A stretch of DNA of 63,750 nt from a virus. The translations under genes were made by a program, and so were the position numbers. The DNA is taken from positions 1 through 63,750 of IMG/VR virus record IMGVR_UViG_3300044630_001179; one strand, given 5' to 3'. This document shows positions 31,360-41,591 of the stretch, piece after piece. Positions within the stretch are counted from its first letter, which is position 1. Each line of letters starts with the position of its first letter. Below the pieces are notes generated by a model. It was not told where the DNA came from. It made no database searches and saw nothing but the letters and a program-made list of their open reading frames with translations.

Positions 31360-31770
31360 TTATAATACTTTTATCATTTCTGCTGTATAAGAATCTCCCT
31401 TGATATATCCAAGTTCTTCGTACATTCCTATAAGGCTTTCATTTTTAATTAATGCGTAACTATATTTACTTCCCGACTTCTTGCAAATCTCTGTCAACGC
31501 TGACACCAATAACTTAATGGCGTCTTTTCTTTGTGGCTTATTAGTGTATTCCTTGTTTGATATTATCCAATCTACCCAAGCCACTTTGGAATTAGTGATG
31601 TACATAAATCCTGCACATACAGGAGTTTCTTCATCATATATAATTATACCACCCTTGCCATCGTTAGGTAGGAAGTCTCTTTGAGGAGGCGTCCAACCCC
31701 ACTGTTCCCACCATCCTACAAGAATATTATCGTAGTCAGTTTCGTTCAGTTCTCGTATAATTAATTCCAT
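31360..31770 (-). CDS. GNAT-family acetyltransferase
   Basis: This 136-aa protein has the GNAT order: an N-terminal strand (ELIIRELNETDYDNI), a strand pair ending VCAGFMYITN, the acetyl-CoA-binding helix region (YTNKPQRKDAIKLLVSALTE) and a C-terminal YSYALIKNESLIGMYEELGY motif. It sits within structural genes, so it may acetylate a virion or host protein; similar GNATs occur in phage tail regions. A TATCTTTG promoter box lies at 31778-31785, leaving an almost leaderless mRNA. Confidence 0.82.
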   Translation of the reverse strand: MELIIRELNETDYDNILVGWWEQWGWTPPQRDFLPNDGKGGIIIYDEETPVCAGFMYITNSKVAWVDWIISNKEYTNKPQRKDAIKLLVSALTEICKKSGSKYSYALIKNESLIGMYEELGYIKGDSYTAEMIKVL

Positions 31771-31777
31771 ATTCTTA

Positions 31778-31785
31778 CAAAGATA
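31778..31785 (-). promoter_or_regulatory. Possible -7 box before the GNAT gene
   Basis: TATCTTTG on the minus strand, 7 bases before the ATG at 31770. It fits TAnnTTTG, but no -33 element is clear. Confidence 0.35.
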
Positions 31786-31791
31786 TTAAAT

Positions 31792-32595
31792 TTAAGGAAA
31801 ACTTTTCATAACCTCTGTCTGAACTACAAACAATTCTACCTTGTCTGTAGACGTGTTCTCTATATTGAATGTACAATAATGACCTAATACTCCGTGTGAC
31901 TCTGCAACCGAGTTCTTGATGTATAAGAAAAACGCATCTTGAATAGGTATCGGAGTTGTCCCCGGAATAGTAGTATCTATTGTCAATTGGTTTACAGCAG
32001 TAGGTAAATCTACGGTAATTGCCGTAACCTTACCTGCAAGTACAGGAGTGGTATATGGAGGAACTGAAAAGTATAAAAGGTCGCCAATGCTGATGATGTT
32101 ACCAATGGATATACCAACGGCAAACTTAACCACATTACCCCCTGTTACCTGAAAACTTCTGCCTATACCATTTACGCTTCTTAAAGCAAGTTCACCTATT
32201 GCATTGTTTCTAATAAAGGCAAAGAATGAAGCCTCTTTCTTCTCAAACCAATTGGCTTCAATAAAACCTGATACCTGTAAGTCAGTTTCTAATTGTACAG
32301 ACCACTTAGCATCTCCCTCCAAGTTGATAGTCTTGAACAACTTATTCTCAAGTGGTGAGGTATTAAATACACTCTGTAGTGTAGCCGGAGTAAAGTCTCC
32401 TGAAGGATTCCCAATCTTTACCCACCAAGGACTATAAAATGTATTACGACTTGCGTTTACATTGTGCCTGTAAAGGTCTCCTCCTTTAAACGTATAGAAA
32501 TAGTTGTTCATTCCTATCATCCAATCAGGATAATAAGAGTAGAAGGATACCCATCCTCCAACTATATCGCTATACGATAATGTATAATTTGCCAT
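31792..32595 (-). CDS. Virion structural protein, unknown
   Basis: This 267-aa protein is rich in aromatic residues and beta strands, with WVSFYSYYPDWMIGMNNYFY near the N-terminus, FYSPWWVKIGNPSGDF and a long beta-rich C-terminal half. This suggests a tail or fibre-associated beta protein (possibly a beta-propeller blade set that completes the nozzle). It follows the 460-aa surface protein in the tail gene cluster. Confidence 0.65.
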   Translation of the reverse strand: MANYTLSYSDIVGGWVSFYSYYPDWMIGMNNYFYTFKGGDLYRHNVNASRNTFYSPWWVKIGNPSGDFTPATLQSVFNTSPLENKLFKTINLEGDAKWSVQLETDLQVSGFIEANWFEKKEASFFAFIRNNAIGELALRSVNGIGRSFQVTGGNVVKFAVGISIGNIISIGDLLYFSVPPYTTPVLAGKVTAITVDLPTAVNQLTIDTTIPGTTPIPIQDAFFLYIKNSVAESHGVLGHYCTFNIENTSTDKVELFVVQTEVMKSFP

Positions 32596-32606
32596 AGTTA
32601 TTTATT

Positions 32607-33989
32607 TTATAAACAAGCTGTTTCACAAGTTGAAAAAGCATCTAAATTTAATGTATTTCCTAAATCACCACTTACTACAGTATAAACAGCCGTAAAAATA
32701 CTTGCTACTGCATTATTTTGACAATCAGCATCAGTTATAATACCGGTACAATATGCGTTTGCATATGTGTTTGGTGAAGCTGTACATTGATTGCAAACCA
32801 CCTCAACATTAATAGTATCTCCTAATCCAACATTCCAAGTGCCGCTTGAAGTAGAACTTCTACTTTCAATTATTGAACCATTTACATATAAATCCATTGT
32901 ACCACTTATAGCAGACATCGTATAATCCCAAGCTAATGATGCAGTTGTTGGAGCTCCACAAGCTGCTTCGCATAATTCTAATGTTGCATAGGTACCTGTT
33001 CCATCACCCGGGTCTGTGCAAATCCCTTCAACACAATTATATGAAACTTCAGGAGGTGCTGAACAAACTCCTAAAGCTATAACCACTCCTGCTGAATTAA
33101 CTTGAAACCAATCATTACTTCCTGTAATTGAACCTTCGGCAAGATAGAATCCTGCTGTTAATGGAGTTGAACCATAAGCATCAGCATATACAAAATCATA
33201 TAATCCAACTGTGCCCGGGGTATTTGCTAATGAAGCATTATAGTAAGTAACGGTCTCAGTCAACTCGCACACTGCTGTACTTGTTGCAGCCATTACACTT
33301 GAACTAAATCCTGTAAGTAATTCAGGACAAGCAACTGACATTTGCCAAGCTGTACCTGAACAAGGACCAACTACCTCAAAGTTAATAATGGATGGAGACG
33401 CTGTTAATTTTGGTATAACCATCATTGTACTACCGGGAGCAGATACTCCCAATGATACATCCCCCGCATTAACGGTTATACTTTGAGTGTCGCCTGTTGC
33501 AACAAAAGCTGTTCCATTGTAGCTAAACTCTGTCAAAGCAGGGTAAGTGGTTCCTGATATTCCACAATCACCACCTGTTTGTCCTACATAAGTAAAGTTC
33601 CCTGAAGTACTACTTTGATGTAATCCATCAACAGGAGAAGTTAGTTTATTATAAACATTTGCTCCAAGTGTTGCTCTTATGCCATCAGGGACCCCATACG
33701 GGTCGAATCTAACTATAATAGCACCAACATCACCTCCTGTACTTCCGGTGTCTAAATCAAGCAAGTAAATGCCTTGACCGCCACTTGCGTTAATAGTCTC
33801 TCCGCAAGGAGTTGCACAAGTAGGACAATTTTGTTGTGGTAGTAATACTCCTCCAACCTGCTCTCTCACGATAACTCCATTGGAATAAAATCCATCAGCC
33901 GCAAGAGTAGTCAAACCTTCATTTGTAAATACTGCTGTTGCAGACCCAAGAGAAGGAGCGTTTAAATAATATGATGCACTTGTTGCCAT
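32607..33989 (-). CDS. Cys-rich tail/surface protein with DPGDGTG motif
   Basis: This is a 460-aa extracellular-type protein: Thr/Gly/Ser-rich beta sequence with many cysteines. A cysteine motif near residues 316-342 reads YNCVEGICTDPGDGTGTY and then four Cys-spaced residues; the same motif occurs in the C-terminal part of the 1616-aa protein. Such Cys-Asp-Pro-Gly motifs look like a small disulfide-linked domain. Repeated beta domains suggest a fibre, decoration or receptor-binding protein. Confidence 0.65.
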   Translation of the reverse strand: MATSASYYLNAPSLGSATAVFTNEGLTTLAADGFYSNGVIVREQVGGVLLPQQNCPTCATPCGETINASGGQGIYLLDLDTGSTGGDVGAIIVRFDPYGVPDGIRATLGANVYNKLTSPVDGLHQSSTSGNFTYVGQTGGDCGISGTTYPALTEFSYNGTAFVATGDTQSITVNAGDVSLGVSAPGSTMMVIPKLTASPSIINFEVVGPCSGTAWQMSVACPELLTGFSSSVMAATSTAVCELTETVTYYNASLANTPGTVGLYDFVYADAYGSTPLTAGFYLAEGSITGSNDWFQVNSAGVVIALGVCSAPPEVSYNCVEGICTDPGDGTGTYATLELCEAACGAPTTASLAWDYTMSAISGTMDLYVNGSIIESRSSTSSGTWNVGLGDTINVEVVCNQCTASPNTYANAYCTGIITDADCQNNAVASIFTAVYTVVSGDLGNTLNLDAFSTCETACL

Positions 33990-34001
33990 TTATTTTTTAT
34001 T

Positions 34002-37000
34002 TTAAGATGTTCCGCATATTGGTAACATAGACCAAAATGACTGATGGGTTAACGATGTACTTGATGTAGCTATTATTGTTCCTCCTGAGTTTCTTAATTC
34101 AAGTGTAAAGTAAACAGGGGTCGCTGAACCGCTTGGCTCAAAATATGTTATTTGACCATTATCAGGGTCTGAATCTGATATAGTCACAGTAGCCGTAGAA
34201 GAAGGGAAACCTGTAGTTACAGTTATGTAAGACCCAACCGGAGCGTTTGATGTGTTTATACCATATCTAACTGTACAAGCTGCGTTGTCATTACAATTGT
34301 TCTCTCTACACTCAGGAGCACCTAAGGATATTGATGCCGCAAAACAGTTTGCTTGACAGTCCTCTAAGGTAGAGTATGTTCCACTTCCATCTCCCGGGTC
34401 AACACAACTTCCACTTTCGCAGTTGTAAGACTCTACCACAGGAGCACCACATCCACAACAAGCATCACTTGCACTTTCGTCCGAATAGCATAATGTTGTT
34501 GAGATGGCTTCTCTTAAATCCCAAATAAAGTACAAGTAATCTTGTAATGCAGGAACCGTAAAGTTTGCAAAATTATTTGTTCCTCCTCCTTGATTAGGTG
34601 TAGCTGTAGTAGCCAACCCTAATAAAGTATTAATATCAGAGGTGTTATTTCCGTATAGAGTATCTGATGTATAGTACTTAAACTCGTCTGTTGCAGGATT
34701 AAATACGAATGTGTCAGTAGCAAATTGATTAGTAATTAAGCTAACCGTACTACCTGTAGGAGGGAATGCTCCTGTTCCTACAGCACCCGTTGTCACGTTG
34801 TATCTTGATATAAGAGGTGTAGTTGTTCCTGATGCAAACGTTACAAGACTTGACTGTAATGGAGAGGTAAACGCTCCATCTACATATCTATATTGCGTAT
34901 GAATGGTATCACCTGAGTCATAGTCATTAGTCAATACAACCTGAACGATTGTTAATTGAGCCGCTTGACAACAATCAGCAAGTACACTTAAAATAATATC
35001 TCCTGTATAATTAATTGTAATTGAAACAGTTTCTACCGATACGTTATTCTTATCAAATGTTATTACACCACTTTCAGTTACAAATCCTGTAGTGTCAGTT
35101 GTACCATCATACTCAACTACTATCTCGAACTCACCATCTTCGCTTATTGATACAACTGAATAAATCACATCAGCAAGACCAACGGTAGGACCCAAATCAA
35201 CACAATAGTTGAAAGACTTGGTCTCTTCGGCTAATGTAGTTAATGTAAATGTTTGAGATATACCACACTCTATACACTCAATATTGTAAGGTAAGTCTAA
35301 CTCATTACTTGATAGAACGTACTCGTTCATATAAGGGTCAAAACCACCAAGTTTTTGTGTATTAAACGAAATGTTAAACTCATCTCTAAACCAAGTTCTC
35401 ATATTCATCTCAGAGATAACTTTCAATTGGTCTTGAGCATAAGAGTCTCCTCTTAATTGAATCACAGCTCCACGCTTTACGTCAGTAAAGTATCTGTCAT
35501 AACCCCATTGAACATAACTCTCAGGGTTAAAACTAATACCATATTTCTCGCTACGAGCAATCTGCGTTCCCAATACCTGAGGTACAGATGCTACAACTCC
35601 TCCTCCTGTGGAGTCAGAGATAAGATTCTTATCAGCCAATACATATGAAATCTTGTCTTCTTGTAATAAAAGTATATCTGTTTGACGACCATCCATTACG
35701 AATATCTCTCCAAATGATGGTTCACAAACTTTATAGTTAAGTAATCCTAAATTAAATTCATTTAACTTATTTACGTTTGACTCATCACTATATACGCCAC
35801 TGTATGTAATATCAGCAAATCTATCTGCCGCTTTATAATCTTGAGCAGAAACGCTTGTTACTCTGTTTCCAAAGTTGAACGAGTTGCCTACTATAGAGTC
35901 TCTAATCTTATAACTCTCGGCTCCGTTTCCAAAAGCAAAGCAGTTAAAGAATTTTGTATCTACAATTGCAGGGATGCCTGCTGCAATATTTTGGTCTTGA
36001 ATATTACCTAAGTGGTTTCCCCCAACAATAGGTAGTGACAATTCATTTTCAAAAAACACATCAGGTAACGAATCAGATGGAAGAGTCTCAAATATGATTG
36101 TCTTATCTGAACGGAATACCGTTATATTAACTTCAACATTTGAAGCACGAGCATTAGGATAGCCTACGCCTGTACAAGGAAGTGTTCCCGTTACCATCAA
36201 TTGTAATTGGTTGGTAGCTGTATTTCTATAAAACTTATAGTAGTTAATACATAAGTCAGTTAATATATCTCCTGCCGTATTTGTAATCCCGGGAATAAAT
36301 TCATTATCAGGAGTACATTGTCCTCCACCTGCATATCTTGTACCATCATTTAAAAACTGCTCAACATCATCACCTATCCACCAATCATACATATTGTCGT
36401 ATGCATTTGATGAAATAAGCGTTTTTTCCAAAGTGTTTCTTCTTTCCTCACAAGAATTACCAACACCACCTCTGCTCTGTTTAATACTTAATACAATGCG
36501 GCTACCTGCCGGTACATCATAATCAACCCAAGCTGATGTAGCTGTATCAAATCTATTCATTGGATAGTAAAGAATAGGATAAGGTCCTCCTCTTGGAGAG
36601 GTTTCAGTCACCTTTCCCGGAGCTATAATAGCTAATTCATCCTGAACAATGTTAAAGCTGTTAGGATTAATTTTAGCATATACACCTGCAGGTATTGGTA
36701 TCATTACATCAGGGTCCAATGCACTTGGTATTTCCAAGAAGCCTGATGCCTGAGAAGACTTCTCAAGTATAGTTGCATAAACACAAGAACTTGTAGGACC
36801 ATTAGAATCAGCCTTAACAATAAGCCTGTCTCCTGCTTCTACCTTACGTGCGTTCTCACCTTCAAGCAAGAAATATGCATTGTTTGTTATAGGGTCTTGG
36901 AAGAAAATGCTAACGTAAATCGTTTCATAGTTTTCTTCGTCAGGCTTAATAACAAACTTATATCTTGTTGCCCAAGATGGAGGTAATTGAGTTGGCGGTA

Positions 37001-38852
37001 TTACAACCTGAATAGCATTCTTAAAAGCAGAGAGTCCACAAGGAATATGCTCTGTGTTATTAGGACTTACAAGAGCAGTTGTTGCTCTATTAAAGTCATC
37101 CATATATACAATACCAATCTCATAGTCACGATTGCTGTGCAAACTTTGTGGGTTTGCAATCTCTTGGAATGTAGCCTCTGCAAATGATACTGCATAGTAC
37201 TCATAAAACGTTTGAGTAGGAGTACTTAAATTATTAACGTATCGCATTGCAGGGAACTGAAGTCCAATTACACTACTGCCGGGACTTGTTACAATACCAA
37301 CAGGTTGTGCAACCGCACTAATACCACTTCCATTCTTAATGAATGCATCTAAGTTATTTGGTATCGCACAGTTAAATGCATCTGTAAATGTTGTTCCATT
37401 ACAAGCATTGGCTACTGTTTGAATATTTGCAGCAGTACCTACTGCATTTTGAAACTCTACGCTCGTTGCCAACTGATACACTGATGTATATGTAGTAGAC
37501 AAAAAGAACGCAAAGTTTAATCTAACATTGTCTGTTGTTTCGGTAGGGAACGGAGTTTGACCGGTAAACTGAGAGTGAGATATTGTTATCTCTAAGTTGA
37601 TTGCCGAACCTGACACTAATGTCTGTCCTGCTAAATCAAATGTAACTATAGCGTTTGCAATATTTACACTTCCGTTTATTGAATAGTTTCCTGATTGAAG
37701 ACCATCGTCAATATTTGTATTACCAATAGCAGTAGATACTAAATTAGTAGTGTACTCAAATTTAACAGGAGCACCAAATTGGTCTACTAAATCATATCCC
37801 TCAACATAGTTACCATACATTAATCTATTACCCATAATTGTCTGAGCCTTGGCAAAACGAGGTACGTTATCGTACAATCTCAATAGCTCAGCCTCAGATA
37901 GAATGGTGAATATTTTGCTGTTTGTAAATGTATATTGATAGTTGGTATTGTCTGCAAGACCTAAATTAGCCTTGTCGAGTTTCTCAATAACCTTAATTAC
38001 ATTGCCATCTGCTCTCTTAAATAATAAGTCTATACCAACTACAAGAGAACTACCTGAGTTGTATGTAACAATTGCTGAGTTACAGAAATTAGTCATACCC
38101 TCATTTAAGAAACTCTCAATACTAAAGCTAAATGGATTAGGCACAAACGCAGGTTGAGACCACTGAGAAGTGGCACTATACTCTCCGTCAATGTATCTGT
38201 ATCTGTAAGCAAAGCAAATGAATCTTGTGTTCAAAAAGTTCTCTTGACCATTGGTTACAATTGGCTCAACTCCCGGTGATTCTACCGGTGGCTTCTTAAT
38301 AACAAGCAATGACTCTGCTGTGATTTGGTCTACATTACCAATTGGATTAGGGTAGTTCCTTTTGATGTTCATACATCTCGGAGCATTATAATCATCAGTA
38401 AAAAAGAACAAATCGTTTAATATATCAATACCCGTAACTAAGTAGTTCGGGTTAAAGTTAAGTGTTGTGTTAACGCCACCACCATCATCAACAGAGACAA
38501 TGTGATAGGTTAAAATGTTTGATGAAACATTAAAAGAAACAATTAAGTCAAGTTTGCCCGTAGCACCTTCTGAAAAATTTGGGTCGTGCACAAGCCAAAA
38601 GATAGTCTCAGTTGCACTATCTTGAAGTGCCCCAATACATCTTGCTGATGCACTGAGCGGAGTTCCGTCAATATAAGCCAATGAAGTAAGGGGAAGATTC
38701 CCCTTTGTATTTTCAATTACCCCAACTTCTGAGTTCTCTGTTGAACCCATCCTGATATTCATAGCATCTATATACTCACCTTCAGGCAGTAAACGTTGGT
38801 CTACTACCTTGTTCATCCTACCTGCTATAAAGTTTCTTGAAATATTTGCCAT
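34002..38852 (-). CDS. Nozzle/tail tube-like virion protein (gp12/muzzle-like)
   Basis: This 1616-aa protein starts MANISRNFIAGRMNKVVDQR, with an early NIRMGSTENSEVGVIENTKG segment that recalls the N-terminus of podovirus gp12-type tubular/nozzle proteins (self-avoiding beta-propeller). The middle is a long beta-rich body. The C-terminal 150 residues add a Cys-rich domain with the NCESGSCVDPGDGSGTYST motif and a Thr-rich end. Gene order after ring-like proteins fits the muzzle of crAss-like virions. The role is inferred from position and N-terminal resemblance. Confidence 0.7.
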   Translation of the reverse strand: MANISRNFIAGRMNKVVDQRLLPEGEYIDAMNIRMGSTENSEVGVIENTKGNLPLTSLAYIDGTPLSASARCIGALQDSATETIFWLVHDPNFSEGATGKLDLIVSFNVSSNILTYHIVSVDDGGGVNTTLNFNPNYLVTGIDILNDLFFFTDDYNAPRCMNIKRNYPNPIGNVDQITAESLLVIKKPPVESPGVEPIVTNGQENFLNTRFICFAYRYRYIDGEYSATSQWSQPAFVPNPFSFSIESFLNEGMTNFCNSAIVTYNSGSSLVVGIDLLFKRADGNVIKVIEKLDKANLGLADNTNYQYTFTNSKIFTILSEAELLRLYDNVPRFAKAQTIMGNRLMYGNYVEGYDLVDQFGAPVKFEYTTNLVSTAIGNTNIDDGLQSGNYSINGSVNIANAIVTFDLAGQTLVSGSAINLEITISHSQFTGQTPFPTETTDNVRLNFAFFLSTTYTSVYQLATSVEFQNAVGTAANIQTVANACNGTTFTDAFNCAIPNNLDAFIKNGSGISAVAQPVGIVTSPGSSVIGLQFPAMRYVNNLSTPTQTFYEYYAVSFAEATFQEIANPQSLHSNRDYEIGIVYMDDFNRATTALVSPNNTEHIPCGLSAFKNAIQVVIPPTQLPPSWATRYKFVIKPDEENYETIYVSIFFQDPITNNAYFLLEGENARKVEAGDRLIVKADSNGPTSSCVYATILEKSSQASGFLEIPSALDPDVMIPIPAGVYAKINPNSFNIVQDELAIIAPGKVTETSPRGGPYPILYYPMNRFDTATSAWVDYDVPAGSRIVLSIKQSRGGVGNSCEERRNTLEKTLISSNAYDNMYDWWIGDDVEQFLNDGTRYAGGGQCTPDNEFIPGITNTAGDILTDLCINYYKFYRNTATNQLQLMVTGTLPCTGVGYPNARASNVEVNITVFRSDKTIIFETLPSDSLPDVFFENELSLPIVGGNHLGNIQDQNIAAGIPAIVDTKFFNCFAFGNGAESYKIRDSIVGNSFNFGNRVTSVSAQDYKAADRFADITYSGVYSDESNVNKLNEFNLGLLNYKVCEPSFGEIFVMDGRQTDILLLQEDKISYVLADKNLISDSTGGGVVASVPQVLGTQIARSEKYGISFNPESYVQWGYDRYFTDVKRGAVIQLRGDSYAQDQLKVISEMNMRTWFRDEFNISFNTQKLGGFDPYMNEYVLSSNELDLPYNIECIECGISQTFTLTTLAEETKSFNYCVDLGPTVGLADVIYSVVSISEDGEFEIVVEYDGTTDTTGFVTESGVITFDKNNVSVETVSITINYTGDIILSVLADCCQAAQLTIVQVVLTNDYDSGDTIHTQYRYVDGAFTSPLQSSLVTFASGTTTPLISRYNVTTGAVGTGAFPPTGSTVSLITNQFATDTFVFNPATDEFKYYTSDTLYGNNTSDINTLLGLATTATPNQGGGTNNFANFTVPALQDYLYFIWDLREAISTTLCYSDESASDACCGCGAPVVESYNCESGSCVDPGDGSGTYSTLEDCQANCFAASISLGAPECRENNCNDNAACTVRYGINTSNAPVGSYITVTTGFPSSTATVTISDSDPDNGQITYFEPSGSATPVYFTLELRNSGGTIIATSSTSLTHQSFWSMLPICGTS

Positions 38853-38853
38853 T

Positions 38854-39777
38854 TTATTTTATTTGCTTGTCCATACCTCTTAAGTTCATTAAGAGTCTGC
38901 CCGGATGAATATTGCTAATTCTAATTTTTGCGTTTCTCAACAATGCACTTTTCTCTTTACGAGCACGAGCAATGATGTATTCTTGCACGCCTAATTTAGA
39001 ACTTAAAATGTCATATTGAATAGATGCATAAATATATTTCTCAAACAACTTATTTACAGTAATTAAAGAATTATCTCCCTGCTCCATACCATCAGAAACG
39101 TACTCAAGAATACAAGATAATCCTGACATAGACGAATCAAAGTTAATTACTCCTGCTTTTCTATCCACATTAAATGTAGGATTAAAATTAGCTGTCTCTG
39201 TATTTAGTCCATAAGCTGTTCCAATGTTCGCCTCAAAGTACCACATACCATCATAGTTCCATCCCAACTGACCATTGAATTGATTGCCTTGATTTAAGTA
39301 GATGCTCTTCTTAGTCTTAGTTAATCTGTCAAAGTCAATGTTTGAATACTGAGGACTCAATGCGTTTCCGTCTTGGTCAAATAAAATACGACCTGTATTA
39401 TCTTGTAAGTACGCCTTAGATGAAAGTGTTTGAATATTTTCAGTCAATGGTCTTAACCAACCATCTTTATACAAAGAAACTCTTACCCAATTGACATAGT
39501 CAGAAGGTAAGATAAATCTTAACATATCAGGTACAGTCAACTCTAATACTTTAATTTCTTTAAATGCATCATAGTTTAACTCCTGAATAGCACGCTTAGC
39601 GTGGAACAATACTTTAAAACGTTCCTCGTTGTTAACCAAAGAATGGTTTCCTGAGTACATCAATAAGAAGTTATTTACAATATCTTGTAAACTTACATAC
39701 TGATACGACCCCCAATTCTTATCTTCAGGTACAACACCTCCATTTTCGTAATATTGATACTGTGATATATATGCCAT
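38854..39777 (-). CDS. Tail ring / connector-like protein
   Basis: This 307-aa protein starts MAYISQYQYYENGGVVPEDK. The N-terminal helix-rich region with LQDIVNNFLLMYSGNHSLVN and the later LEYVSDGMEQGDNSLITVNK match the feel of podovirus head-to-tail (gp11-like) ring proteins. It is 1 base after the nozzle-like gene in reverse order. No domain can be proven by eye. Confidence 0.65.
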   Translation of the reverse strand: MAYISQYQYYENGGVVPEDKNWGSYQYVSLQDIVNNFLLMYSGNHSLVNNEERFKVLFHAKRAIQELNYDAFKEIKVLELTVPDMLRFILPSDYVNWVRVSLYKDGWLRPLTENIQTLSSKAYLQDNTGRILFDQDGNALSPQYSNIDFDRLTKTKKSIYLNQGNQFNGQLGWNYDGMWYFEANIGTAYGLNTETANFNPTFNVDRKAGVINFDSSMSGLSCILEYVSDGMEQGDNSLITVNKLFEKYIYASIQYDILSSKLGVQEYIIARARKEKSALLRNAKIRISNIHPGRLLMNLRGMDKQIK

Positions 39778-39790
39778 ATCTTAAAAGTTT

Positions 39791-40729
39791 TTATGGATTT
39801 TGTTCTTGTTGTTCCTTAGCCATATTGAATTGTACAACTTCGGATTCACGAATAGATATACCACAATACTGAAGAATCCTTGTAATTAATTTATACTCAT
39901 CTTCCGGAGGTAATTCAAAGTCTTGGTAGTCAGATTGTGATTGGTCAAATACAGGCTCACCATTAGCCAAAGTAATGTATGTCCATTTAGGCACCTTAGG
40001 GTATCTAAAATAGGTTGCAAGAACCTGACCCTTGTTACTTATGGTTGTAGGGTAGAAAGTCAATTCTTCGCCTTGTAATGCGTAAACAGGGAACTCTATT
40101 GTTGGTTTAGTTAAATTAGAGTTAACCAATAAATTAAGTTTACTATTAATTACCTTTTCTGCTTGATTAATAGTTGAAGAAGAAAATATCGCATAAGCGT
40201 TACCTGCTGCCAAAAATATATTTGAATCTAATTGAATTGCTGTATTACTAAGTACCAATACCACGGTAGATACCAAACCTGTAGTAAGATTTGTAACTAC
40301 ATCTCCTGCTGAAAGACCATTGGTTAAGAATGTTGCTGTACTATCAACCAACTGCCCACTAACTACAGCAGTATTTGTCCCGGTCTTAAGCGTTACAGGC
40401 TTGCATTTAACATCCAACAACATATAGGTTAAATATCCCGTAGTTGAAGGAGTAGGCATTGAAAATTTATTAGCTGATATTTTTGAAAGATAATCTGTAC
40501 GTAAGAAATACTCCAACACTTCTGCAATAGGTTGTTCCATATCGGCATAATCTACGCCTGCTGCTCTTGCATTTTCAGCATTTATAACCTTGTTATAGCT
40601 GCTAAAATATTCCTCGTAAATTTCCATCTGCGAATTTTGAGCATACAGATTGAAATCAGAAGGTGATACATATCCGTAGTTGTTTTTATTCAACACAGAT
40701 AATACCGTATTTCTTACTGAGTTTATCAT
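39791..40729 (-). CDS. Head-tail connector-like protein with shared beta domain
   Basis: This is a 312-aa protein. I chose ATG 40729 because a promoter -7 box (40744-40751) and a terminator lie inside the longer frame. Residues about 120-190 (LKTGTNTAVVSGQLVDSTAT and following GDVVTN) match the beta domain of the protein at 75-560. The rest contains helical and beta segments typical of connector or ring proteins. Position after the capsid genes and before the 307-aa ring-like protein supports the call. Confidence 0.68.
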   Translation of the reverse strand: MINSVRNTVLSVLNKNNYGYVSPSDFNLYAQNSQMEIYEEYFSSYNKVINAENARAAGVDYADMEQPIAEVLEYFLRTDYLSKISANKFSMPTPSTTGYLTYMLLDVKCKPVTLKTGTNTAVVSGQLVDSTATFLTNGLSAGDVVTNLTTGLVSTVVLVLSNTAIQLDSNIFLAAGNAYAIFSSSTINQAEKVINSKLNLLVNSNLTKPTIEFPVYALQGEELTFYPTTISNKGQVLATYFRYPKVPKWTYITLANGEPVFDQSQSDYQDFELPPEDEYKLITRILQYCGISIRESEVVQFNMAKEQQEQNP

Positions 40730-40743
40730 TAGTTCTTTTTTTA

Positions 40744-40751
40744 CAAATATA
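40744..40751 (-). promoter_or_regulatory. -7 promoter box, near-leaderless late promoter
   Basis: TATATTTG lies 15 bases before the ATG at 40729, so the RNA leader would be only about 8 nt. It follows directly after a minus-strand terminator, indicating a separate transcription unit for the tail genes. Confidence 0.6.
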
Positions 40752-40752
40752 C

Positions 40753-40785
40753 ATAAAAAAAAAGAGGGCACAACAAGTGCCCTTC
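40753..40785 (-). terminator. Rho-independent terminator after capsid-module gene
   Basis: On the minus strand GGGCAC-TTGTT-GTGCCC with a short A/T extension is followed by TCTTTTTTTTT. It ends the transcript after the 247-aa gene and precedes a new promoter. Confidence 0.85.
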
Positions 40786-40816
40786 TTTCTAATCATCAAT
40801 CAATAATCAACATCAA

Positions 40817-41560
40817 TTATCCTAAAACAGCTTCTAACATCTTTAAGGAGTCAATGCCATCATCGCTCTGTAAGTAGTGGGCTACCATCTCATATGGGTC
40901 CTCTCCAAACGGAACAGACAACATCTTCTTCTTATTGGTAGCGGTATTAAACCACACCTCTTTGTCGCTGTTTCTTAATATCAATAATTTGTTCTCAAAG
41001 AATGTACGAACCTTAGCCTGAAACTTTAATTCAGGGTCGTTTAATATATTCAAGAACTCTTTAGGGTCTCTTTTAGCAAATACCAAAATGTCACGTCTTA
41101 ATTCAGCAGTAGACACGGTAGATGGGTCTTTTCCAAACATAACCCTTGTCAACGTTTCAATTTGGTCAAGTGATAACTGACGAGCTTCAATTAGAGCCTC
41201 AACTTCTAAGTTCAAGTCTTCTACCTCAGCAGCAGCGTCTTTTTCTTTATCTACTTCAACAAATATGTTACCGTTCAATGGGTGATAGTGGAGAAACTCC
41301 TGTAATACAGGGTTGTTCTTTGGAACTCTTAAAAAGCCATCTTCAAAGATAATAGGCTCAATAATAAAGTTTCCGTCTTGCTCGTCCTCAAATGGGGACT
41401 TTTGATTCGTGCAATATCTAAGAGCACGATTAACATTGTTCTTCTCGTCAAACCACATTAGTGGGAATCGAGGGTGATTTCTTGACGCTAACGTATATGA
41501 TAGCGGATTTCCTATTTTAAGTCTATAGACTTTATCTACAGGAGTAGTACCTTTTGCCAT
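40817..41560 (-). CDS. Head-associated protein, unknown
   Basis: This 247-aa protein follows the major capsid gene. It has an N-terminal beta-rich half (KVYRLKIGNPLSYTLASRNH, then FLRVPKNNPVLQEF) and a helical C-terminal half (LNLEVEALIEARQLSLDQIE). It could be a head completion, decoration or stabilising protein. No domain is recognised. It has its own A-rich leader after the MCP terminator. Confidence 0.65.
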   Translation of the reverse strand: MAKGTTPVDKVYRLKIGNPLSYTLASRNHPRFPLMWFDEKNNVNRALRYCTNQKSPFEDEQDGNFIIEPIIFEDGFLRVPKNNPVLQEFLHYHPLNGNIFVEVDKEKDAAAEVEDLNLEVEALIEARQLSLDQIETLTRVMFGKDPSTVSTAELRRDILVFAKRDPKEFLNILNDPELKFQAKVRTFFENKLLILRNSDKEVWFNTATNKKKMLSVPFGEDPYEMVAHYLQSDDGIDSLKMLEAVLG

Positions 41561-41591
41561 TTTGTATTTGATTTAATTTGATTTTTAAAAA

